Source of the DNA: an uncultured Bacteroidia bacterium
GTDB lineage: Bacteria; Bacteroidota; Bacteroidia; Bacteroidales; Prolixibacteraceae
NCBI GenBank assembly: GCA_903902325.1
Contig: CAIUUO010000148.1
Location: 1-63,632, forward strand
Direction of reading: 5' to 3'
DNA: 63,632 bases
Of this stretch, positions 54,501 through 60,274 are shown in pieces. Each line of letters begins with the position of its first letter. The stretch's first letter is position 1. The notes under the pieces are model-generated. The model saw only the letters and a program-made list of their open reading frames with translations. It had not been told where the DNA came from and did not search any database. A program made the position numbers and the translations under genes.

Positions 54501-55520
54501 TCAAAAAATGTCAAATGCGCCATATATAAATCTATTGTCGTCAAAACCCTGCAGTCTATCAGTTCCTTTGACCAATACACCAATTCTATAAGTGTTGAAA
54601 TGAATATTTCTGACTTGAGTACTGAAACTTGGGTTGTTTCTTCAAAATCTGAACAAAATTTGTTAACAAAGATAAGGTCAAAATCAGTTAGCCTTTCTGA
54701 ATATATAGATGGCAGCTCATTTAGAGGTATTCTAACTGGACTTACTGAGGCTTTTCTAATAAATAGTGAGATAAAAGATCGTTTAATTTCCGAGGATAAG
54801 AATTCAATAGCTTTGATAAAACCGTTTCTGCAAGGAAGGAATATCAAAACTTATTCAAGTTTGAAAGCCGAAAATTGGTTGATATTAATCCCCAAAGGAT
54901 ATACAATTAAGAGAAACTTGCCTTCTGACAATCCAAAGCACATTGATGAGCCAACGCCCAGATATGGCGTAATGCCTTATGATGATGCCTGGGGATGGTT
55001 TATGAAATCATTTCCGGCAATAGCAAGACATTTGATGCAGTTTGAAGATAAAGCTGAAAAACGTGGAGATAAGGGTGATTTTTGGTGGGAATTGAGAGCC
55101 TGTGATTATTATCATGAGTTTGAGAAACCCAAAATCATGTATCAGGTGTTGCAAGTAAAACCTTGTTTTATCTATGATGACAGTAACCAATATTGTAATA
55201 ATTCAATGTGGATTATTCCGCGAGATGACAAATTCTTAGTAGGCCTGCTTAACTCAAAAATGGGATGGTGGCTTATTTCAAAATATTGCACAGCTATTCA
55301 GAATGGTTATCAATTGATTTGGAAATATTTCGGTCAAATTCCTATTGCTGTCTCAACAACCAACAGAATTGAAATAGCAAATTTGGTTGATGAAATAATC
55401 AAAATAAAGAAATCAGACCCCAATTCCGACACCACCCCCCTCGAATCCGAGATTGACCGTCTTGTTTACCAGTTGTACGGGTTAACGGAGGAGGAGATAA
55501 AGATTGTGGAGGGTGTCTGA
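51588..55520 (+). CDS. Type IIG restriction-modification enzyme (Eco57I-like), mosaic
   Basis: A 1310-residue single-chain restriction-methylation enzyme. The N-terminal nuclease domain has GRNDMVI (Asp75) and VGVVVEAKK (Glu93, Lys95), a PD-(D/E)XK layout. The adenine methyltransferase core has CDPAVGSGHFL (motif I, residue 569 on) and NPPYI (motif IV, 874-877). The remainder is a TaqI-like target-recognition region. G+C changes abruptly: sampled 60-base rows are 45-60% before about 54190, 30-37% between about 54240 and 55400, then high again in the last 100 bases. So the recognition part looks exchanged. PglX of BREX is the main alternative family, but no other BREX gene is here. The stop TGA lies inside the left arm of the next element. 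Confidence 0.88.
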   Translation: MELNLLVPRKALNKAFLKVKTNRKEIELFKTNLIGLLDKINESESEEFHKNLISDFLKNTWYGASHFINTKGRNDMVIHNSLNPGSTVGVVVEAKKPTNKSEMISKGNINNKAFQELVLYYLRERIAAKNLEIKHLVATNIYEWFIFDATLFEKTFAQNKSLVKQFVDFEEGRLSGNTTDFFYREIARPAIEALEHEITFTHFDIRDYDKPLRNADKKDDNTLIALYKLLSPEHLLKLPFANDSNSLDKSFYTELLHIIGLTETKEGGKKLIQRKKEGERNAASLLESAIFQLDNLDKISRLEKPSQFGENNAERLFNVALELSITWMNRILFLKLLEAQLIRYHKGDKSFAFLHKERVQNFDDLNNLFFSVLARRPSERSDEVKKQFANVPYLNSSLFEPTEVEHTCLFISQLKDIKLPMLSFTVIKDNAGNKRTGELLTIEYLFEFLNAYDFASEGSEEIQEENKRLINASVLGLIFEKINGYKDGSFFTPGFITMYMCRETIRRAVVQKFNDAINSRRLQQADGSKANLPGFSQNDCQSINDVYDAIGPDFTKDQANDLINSLKICDPAVGSGHFLVSALNEIIAIKSELKILRDRKGMTLRDYHVTVENDELIVTDDDGGLFGYNPKSKESQRIQETLFHEKQTIIENCLFGVDINPNSVKICRLRLWIELLKNAYYKSPDTVVNVPGRDVQTTGWSSPLPELETLPNIDINIKCGNSLISRYALDADLKKALRSSKWTIDSYRIAVMTYRNAQSKEEKRSMEQLIAKIKNDFESEIATNDKRLIKLNKAKGELFALTTQTTLYDRSKAEKTLWDKQVKIATDTMATLEAELEEIRSNKIYENAFEWRFEFPEVLNEEGDFVGFDVVIGNPPYIRQEDIKNQKSYLEDNFNTYSGTADLYVFFVERGFDVLKKSGQFCYIMPNKWMQAGYGKPLRQFFLNNNLQSIVDFGDLQVFDEATTYPCILNASKNVKCAIYKSIVVKTLQSISSFDQYTNSISVEMNISDLSTETWVVSSKSEQNLLTKIRSKSVSLSEYIDGSSFRGILTGLTEAFLINSEIKDRLISEDKNSIALIKPFLQGRNIKTYSSLKAENWLILIPKGYTIKRNLPSDNPKHIDEPTPRYGVMPYDDAWGWFMKSFPAIARHLMQFEDKAEKRGDKGDFWWELRACDYYHEFEKPKIMYQVLQVKPCFIYDDSNQYCNNSMWIIPRDDKFLVGLLNSKMGWWLISKYCTAIQNGYQLIWKYFGQIPIAVSTTNRIEIANLVDEIIKIKKSDPNSDTTPLESEIDRLVYQLYGLTEEEIKIVEGV

Positions 55521-56029
55521 ACCTTTGATTTAACGGATTAAATGATTAAATTGATTATTATAATCAGAGGATAGACGATATTAAAGTTGAGACAATATGC
55601 AAACTGAAAAATATAAATATTCTGATTTAACAGGCAAAATTATTGGCTGTGCAATGGCCGTACATTCTGCCTTAGGAAATGGATTTCAGGAAGTAATATA
55701 TCAAAGAGCATTGGAAATTGAAATGTCAGATATTGGAGTTTTATTTTCGAGAGAGCACGAAATGCCGATTTATTATAAAAGCCAACAAATCGGAACCCGA
55801 CGAGTCGATTTTTTAATAGAGAGCATCGTGTCTGTAGAACTTAAAGCATTATCAAAGCTTGAGGACGTTCATTTGGCGCAAGCCATAAACTACCTGGAAG
55901 CTTACGATTTGGAAGTAGGTTTGCTTATTAATTTTGGTTCTAAGAGCTTAGAGTTTAAACGCCTGATAAACGGGAAATTTCATCAAAAAGATCAAGGTAA
56001 TCCAGAAATCATATAAATCAAAGGTTCAG
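55517..56029. mobile_element. Palindrome-bracketed GxxExxY module (copy 2)
   Basis: CTGAACCTTTGATTTA at 55517-55532 is repeated as its exact reverse complement at 56014-56029. The match continues inward without gaps: GATT words stay in register to about 40 bases per arm (55517-55556 with 55990-56029). The 513-bp unit holds one gene. The left arm supplies the stop codon of the restriction gene and the right arm the stop of the cargo gene. Confidence 0.7.
55597..56016 (+). CDS. GxxExxY protein (PD-(D/E)XK-like)
   Basis: A 139-residue member of the GxxExxY family: GFQEVIY (about 29-35) gives the motif, and RRVDFLI and SVELKAL supply the spaced Asp and Glu-x-Lys of a nuclease-like core; VGLLINFG is the late strand. 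It is clearly divergent from the copy at 9875-10291. It is inserted between the restriction-modification gene and the DUF488 gene within a 16-base perfect inverted repeat, and its last seven codons and stop are part of the right arm. Function unknown. Confidence 0.88.
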   Translation: MQTEKYKYSDLTGKIIGCAMAVHSALGNGFQEVIYQRALEIEMSDIGVLFSREHEMPIYYKSQQIGTRRVDFLIESIVSVELKALSKLEDVHLAQAINYLEAYDLEVGLLINFGSKSLEFKRLINGKFHQKDQGNPEII

Positions 56030-56035
56030 ATTGTT

Positions 56036-56043
56036 TAACTTTG
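56036..56043 (+). promoter_or_regulatory. -7 promoter element immediately before the DUF488 ATG (leaderless?)
   Basis: TAACTTTG matches TAnnTTTG and is followed by CGGT and the ATG at 56048, the same 4-base geometry as the porin promoter at 38111-38118. It begins 6 bases after the right arm of the GxxExxY module. Confidence 0.5.
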
Positions 56044-56047
56044 CGGT

Positions 56048-56932
56048 ATGTATTATCGCCGGAAAATATTGTTGGCATTGTTGGAGGCTTTTGACAACCG
56101 ACTCGATAAAATAAGCCTGCAAAAGTTGCTATTGCTGGTCAGTAAACACCAGCAAAAGCCAGATTTCCATTTTGTTCCCTACAAATACGGTTGTTATTCA
56201 TTTCAGGCGAAAGCCGACCTGCAAACCATGGCTAAATACAACCAGGTAGTATTGCAGTGCAATGATTGGGTAAAGACTGATTCTGAATCCTATATGACAG
56301 TGATTAAAGAGCAGGACCGTCATGCGATTCGCTATATCAAGCAGATTTATGGTAATAAGACAAGTGATGGGCTAATTCGCATCACTTACGAAAAATACCC
56401 TGAGTTGGCTATCAATAGTGTGGTAGCGGAAGCAATGCTCTCTGCGGATAAATATAGAAAAGTAGTTGAAGCAAGACCACAGTCGAGCAAAACAGTTCTT
56501 TATACAATCGGTTACGAAGGCTTGAGCCTTGAAGAATATATCAATAAATTGATAGCATATGACGTAAAAGTTTTATGCGATGTACGCAAGAACTCTTACA
56601 GCATGAAGTTCGGTTTCAGCAAATCGCAGTTACAAGCAGCTTGTGTTGGTGTCGGGATTGAGTTTGTTCATATTCCGCAATTGGGGATCGATTCCGATAA
56701 ACGGCAGGAATTGGTATCGCAGGCCGATTATGATAAGCTTTTTGCCATGTATCGTGCCGATGTTTTGACACAAACGAAAGAATACCAGGATAAATTGATG
56801 GACTTGTTGTCCAAGTATAAAAGGATAGCATTGACCTGTTTTGAAGCAAACATTTGCCAGTGCCACAGGACGCATTTAGCCAATGCGATCTCGAAAAATT
56901 CTTCGTTTGTTTTCGAAGTGAAACACTTGTAA
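56048..56932 (+). CDS. DUF488 protein with an extra N-terminal domain
   Basis: A 294-residue protein. Residues about 152-294 are DUF488: TIGYEGLSLEEYINKL, LCDVRKNSYSMKFGFSK, and CFEANICQCHR near the end, the usual conserved Cys/Glu/His/Arg cluster. The first about 140 residues (LDKISLQKLLLLVS, FHFVPYKYGCYSFQAKADL) resemble the SocA/Panacea (DUF4065-like) fold, an antitoxin-type module, but I hold that loosely. It is 1 base from the next gene, so the two are a translationally coupled pair. AT-rich composition. Probable part of a defence-related unit; catalytic role unproven. Confidence 0.7.
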   Translation: MYYRRKILLALLEAFDNRLDKISLQKLLLLVSKHQQKPDFHFVPYKYGCYSFQAKADLQTMAKYNQVVLQCNDWVKTDSESYMTVIKEQDRHAIRYIKQIYGNKTSDGLIRITYEKYPELAINSVVAEAMLSADKYRKVVEARPQSSKTVLYTIGYEGLSLEEYINKLIAYDVKVLCDVRKNSYSMKFGFSKSQLQAACVGVGIEFVHIPQLGIDSDKRQELVSQADYDKLFAMYRADVLTQTKEYQDKLMDLLSKYKRIALTCFEANICQCHRTHLANAISKNSSFVFEVKHL

Positions 56933-56933
56933 C

Positions 56934-57755
56934 ATGGCGAGAACAAAAGTTTTGATTGCTGTTAAAACCTATCCTACTTTAGCAGCCAAATATGATGAAT
57001 TAGTTTGTACAGCCGGATTCCGTGAAGATGGATCCTGGGTTCGTATCTATCCTATTCCATTCAGAAAACTCGATTATGATAAGCAATACAAAAAATACGA
57101 TTGGGTTGAAATAGATTTAGTCCGCAATGATTCGGATTTTCGCCCAGAAAGCCATCGTCCATATTCAATTGATCATGCTTTTGACATTGTTGGTCATATT
57201 GACACTTCAAACAATTGGCAACTTCGCAAAGAAATAGTCCTTAGAAACGTTTATACAAATCTTGAACTATTAATTGCTGATGCAAAAGACAGATCAAAAA
57301 AAACATCGCTGGCCGTTTTCAAACCGACTCGAATACTTGATTTTATTTGTGAACCAACCGACCGGGAATGGGATAAAGTCAAACTTGACAATCTAAAGGC
57401 GAAAGCACAACAACTTAATTTATTTGCCAACTCAGACAACCCATTTGAAGTGGTAAGGAAATTACCCTATAAATTTTCCTTCGTATTTTTGGATGAAAAA
57501 GGATACAAAAGCACCTTGATGATTGAAGACTGGGAAACTGGTCAGTTATTTTGGAATTGCTTGAAGCAACATGAAGGAAACGAACAAAAAGCGTGTCAGG
57601 ATGTAAGAATGAAATATTTTGATGATTTTGCCAGATCCAAAGATTTGTATTTTTATTTAGGAACAACGCGAAATTTCCACTTCGTAGCTCCCAATCCATT
57701 TATCATAATTGGTGCATTCCATCCGAAGAAGGAGGATCAACTGAGTTTATTCTGA
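56934..57755 (+). CDS. DUF488-partner protein of unknown function
   Basis: A 273-residue cytoplasmic protein directly following the DUF488 gene. It opens MARTKVLIAVKTYP and has CTAGFREDGSWVRIYPIPFR, YKKYDWVEIDLVRN, and an ending with LYFYLGTTRNFHFVAPNPFIIIGA. The repeated small beta-rich patterns could be two OB-like folds. I recall such proteins as constant partners of DUF488 but cannot name the family with certainty. AT-rich (28% G+C in one sampled row). No catalytic motif identified. Confidence 0.6.
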   Translation: MARTKVLIAVKTYPTLAAKYDELVCTAGFREDGSWVRIYPIPFRKLDYDKQYKKYDWVEIDLVRNDSDFRPESHRPYSIDHAFDIVGHIDTSNNWQLRKEIVLRNVYTNLELLIADAKDRSKKTSLAVFKPTRILDFICEPTDREWDKVKLDNLKAKAQQLNLFANSDNPFEVVRKLPYKFSFVFLDEKGYKSTLMIEDWETGQLFWNCLKQHEGNEQKACQDVRMKYFDDFARSKDLYFYLGTTRNFHFVAPNPFIIIGAFHPKKEDQLSLF

Positions 57756-57941
57756 TATATTTTAGTCTTTCCCATTTTCATAGTTGTCGGGTTTAACTGA
57801 CCGGGAGATAAATTTAGGATATTATTTTCTATCAGGATCCCTTGGCTGAAGCCAACGGCAATGAAAGAAGACAAAAGCAGAATCGCCCTTCGGCTTCCAG
57901 CTCCGCTCATGTACCAGCAATCGAAAATCGGCAATCGAAAA
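57756..57941. repeat. ATCGAAA word repeat downstream of the accessory island
   Basis: The convergent gap holds ATCGAAA/ATCGGCA heptamers at about 57908-57945, the same word family as at 38149-38175 and 51496-51537. The two flanks of the restriction island (51496 and 57908) therefore carry the same word in the same orientation. Confidence 0.45.
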
Positions 57942-58799
57942 TCAAAAATAGAGGGATACTATCACAAACGCCGCAAATATAACCCCGGCAATGCCATTGG
58001 TTGTACCGAATGCCAGGTTTACCCTGCTCAGATCATCAGGCTTGACAATCAGATGCTGGTACACCATCAATCCGCCGAATAGCGTAGCTCCCACCCAAAA
58101 GATCCAGTCGGCTTCCATGGTAATTCCGGCCAGCACCACAAAAACGAAAGTAATTACATGCAATAGAATTGAAATGACCAGTGCCTTCCTGATTCCGATA
58201 AGAACCGGAATGCTCTGCAAACGGTACTTTTGGTCGAACTCTACGTCCTGGCAGGCATAAATGATATCGAACCCGCTAACCCAGAAAAAAACGACTCCGG
58301 AAAAGAGGAGCGGAGCAACTGCAAATGCTCCTGTCACGGCCAACCATGCTCCGATCGGTGCGAGGGAAAGCCCCAGACTGAGCACAAAATGGCACAAAGG
58401 GGTAATTCTTTTGGTAAAGCTATAGCCTAGTATGACGAACAGCGCTACCGGCGAAAGCGCAAAACATAGAGGATTGATCATCCAGGTTACCAGTCCGAAG
58501 AGAAATGAATTGATGATCACAAAGGCGAGTGCATTACGCGCGCTTACCAGGCCGGCAGGGATCTCCCGCTGGGCGGTGCGGGGATTGGCGGCATCAAACC
58601 TACGGTCGAGGTAACGGTTGAAACCCATGGCCGCATTCCTGGCAAAAACCATCGAAAGGATAATTTCTGCGAGTAGTTTCCAGAAATGAACCTGATCTGT
58701 CACCATCGTAGCCATGAAAAAACCGATCAGGGCGAAGGGCATCGCGAAAATGGTATGCTCGAATTTGACGAGACGGGAGTAGAGGAGTAGTTTGTTCAT
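57942..58799 (-). CDS. UbiA-family prenyltransferase, probably MqnP-type
   Basis: A 285-residue polytopic membrane prenyltransferase with about eight hydrophobic segments. The two Asp-rich substrate motifs are NRYLDRRFDAANPRT (near 60) and DIIYACQDVEFDQKY (near 175). The NPRT/REIP spacing fits the UbiA-like branch that includes MqnP of the futalosine menaquinone pathway, which is what an anaerobic or respiring Bacteroidota would need; 4-hydroxybenzoate prenylation is the alternative. The start codon lies 2 bases from the repeat element that fills the upstream gap. Confidence 0.85.
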   Translation of the reverse strand: MNKLLLYSRLVKFEHTIFAMPFALIGFFMATMVTDQVHFWKLLAEIILSMVFARNAAMGFNRYLDRRFDAANPRTAQREIPAGLVSARNALAFVIINSFLFGLVTWMINPLCFALSPVALFVILGYSFTKRITPLCHFVLSLGLSLAPIGAWLAVTGAFAVAPLLFSGVVFFWVSGFDIIYACQDVEFDQKYRLQSIPVLIGIRKALVISILLHVITFVFVVLAGITMEADWIFWVGATLFGGLMVYQHLIVKPDDLSRVNLAFGTTNGIAGVIFAAFVIVSLYF

Positions 58800-58801
58800 A
58801 G

Positions 58802-58985
58802 AAAGTGCCTAAAGTGACTAGAGTACTTAAAGTGCCTAAAGTTACGTTTGATCAAAAATAGTAGAATTTTGAAACAAATTAGGCCAGATATTTCCACAAC
58901 TTATATACTTATCTTAACTTTAGGCATTCTAGGCACTTTAAATACTTTAGGCACTTTAGTTCACTCTAGTCACTTTAGGCACTTT
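58802..58985. repeat. TAAAGTGCC-family palindrome filling a divergent promoter region
   Basis: The left arm (58802-58841) and the right arm (58918-58985) consist of inverted TAAAGTGCC/TAAAGTGAAC words. The 76-base loop is AT-rich and contains the minus-strand element TATTTTTG (58860-58853), a candidate ubiA promoter. The arms end 2 bases from the ubiA start and 5 bases from the SRPBCC start, so both 5' leaders would be repeat sequence. Confidence 0.75.
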
Positions 58986-58990
58986 TTACC

Positions 58991-59365
58991 ATGCAAGACT
59001 TCAAGAAACGCTACACCCTGAACGCCACTCCGGCAGATGTTTACAATGCAATGACCAATCCCCTGATGATTGAAATCTGGACAGGCGAACCTGTGGTCAT
59101 GAGTACCGAACCAGGCAGTGAATTTGAAATCTGGGACGGCGCCATTACCGGTGAGAACCTCGAATTCGTTCAGGACAAGTTGATTGTTCAGAAGTGGTTC
59201 TTTGGAGAAGAGGAAGATTCAATCGTAACCATAAAATTACACCCCGACAGGAAAGGTACACTCGTCGAACTGCATCAAACCAATATTCCTGCTGATGCTT
59301 ATGAAAACATGGTGGAAGGATGGGATGTGGATTATTTCGGGAATCTGAGGCAACTTTACGAATAA
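58991..59365 (+). CDS. SRPBCC (AHSA1-like) domain protein
   Basis: A 124-residue START/Bet v1-like protein of the AHSA1 type: RYTLNATPADVYNAMTNP at the start, IEIWTGEPVVMSTEPGSEFEIW, and GWDVDYFGNLRQLYE at the end. Such proteins bind hydrophobic ligands or act as co-chaperones; the ligand here is unknown. The ATG is only 5 bases after a word-repeat arm and no Shine-Dalgarno is visible. Confidence 0.85.
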   Translation: MQDFKKRYTLNATPADVYNAMTNPLMIEIWTGEPVVMSTEPGSEFEIWDGAITGENLEFVQDKLIVQKWFFGEEEDSIVTIKLHPDRKGTLVELHQTNIPADAYENMVEGWDVDYFGNLRQLYE

Positions 59366-59765
59366 AAAAAGGACTGGGAGACTATGGGACTGGGGGACCA
59401 GGAGAGCGCGACTCTCAAATGTATCTCCCTGAGCTTGTCGAATGGACTATTATATAATGTACAATTCCCGGTCCCTAATTCCCCGGTCCCTGAGCTTGTC
59501 GAAGGGGTCGAAGGGGTCGAAGGGGTCGAAGGGCGATGCAATACGAAGAAACAATGAAACGGGGGAAAGATCATCGGTCCATGTGCCTAGATTCCCCTGA
59601 TTCTGTGGAAGGGCAGGAGGGATGTTTTCTTCGTTAAATGACCACTTAAATTAGGACTTGAACTTGGGAGTGCCGATCGCCCTCTCATCCACTCGCCCTC
59701 TCGTCCACTCGTCCACTCGTCCTAGTCGTCCACTCGTCCTAGTCGTCCTATTCGTTCCCTCGTTC
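59366..59765. repeat. Repeat-rich convergent intergenic region
   Basis: A 400-base gap without a gene. It contains two CCCTGAGCTTGTCGAA motifs (about 59427-59441 and 59487-59502), three tandem GGGGTCGAA nonamers (about 59504-59530), GAAACAATGAAACGGGG words (about 59548-59565), and CGTCCACT/CGTCCTAGT words (about 59690-59760). Several recur elsewhere in the window. Confidence 0.55.
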
Positions 59766-60272
59766 CTACCTCGGGCTCATCCTCAGCCGCATCAGATAAT
59801 CATCCATCACATAGCCTGATCCGATGTCGCTCTCTACTTCACCGTACCTTTCAAACCCCATCTTCTCATAGGCTGTGATGGCATCCAGATTGTTCTTGTT
59901 GACGGTCAGGGTGATGAAATCAGATCCGTATGCCTTGCACTTGGCAATCAGAAAGTCAAGTCCTTCATGGCCGATACCTTTCCCGCGCTCAGCGTCCAGA
60001 ATGTAAAACTTACTGAGGAACAATTCACTGTGCCTGTGAATGATCCCAATATATCCCACGGGCTTGCCTTCTGCCCTGATCATAAAGTATTCGTATCCTT
60101 CGGTTTTGATCTGCGAATTGATTGCCTTGGGTGTCTGGTACTTGTTCAGCATGTAACTTACCTGATCCTCGCCAATGATCGAAACATAATGCTGATTCCA
60201 GATTATTTTTGCCAGACCAGCGATGATGGTTATTTCCTGCTCAGATTCAACGGGTTTGATTTGAATATTCAT
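59766..60272 (-). CDS. GNAT-family N-acetyltransferase
   Basis: A 168-residue acetyltransferase. Motif A is FYILDAERGKGIGHEGLDFL, giving the acetyl-CoA pyrophosphate loop (RGKGIG); motif B is LDAITAYEKMGFERYGEVE. The GDQ-like SYMLNKYQTPKAI region and GYIGIIH strand fit the fold. Substrate unknown. It begins 2 bases after pheT's stop, so it is probably co-transcribed with pheT. Confidence 0.88.
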   Translation of the reverse strand: MNIQIKPVESEQEITIIAGLAKIIWNQHYVSIIGEDQVSYMLNKYQTPKAINSQIKTEGYEYFMIRAEGKPVGYIGIIHRHSELFLSKFYILDAERGKGIGHEGLDFLIAKCKAYGSDFITLTVNKNNLDAITAYEKMGFERYGEVESDIGSGYVMDDYLMRLRMSPR

Positions 60273-60274
60273 AT

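Noticed and set aside
51588-55520. BREX PglX as the identity of the large methyltransferase
   Set aside because: No other BREX gene is nearby and the N-terminal D...ExK nuclease motif supports a type IIG restriction-modification enzyme.
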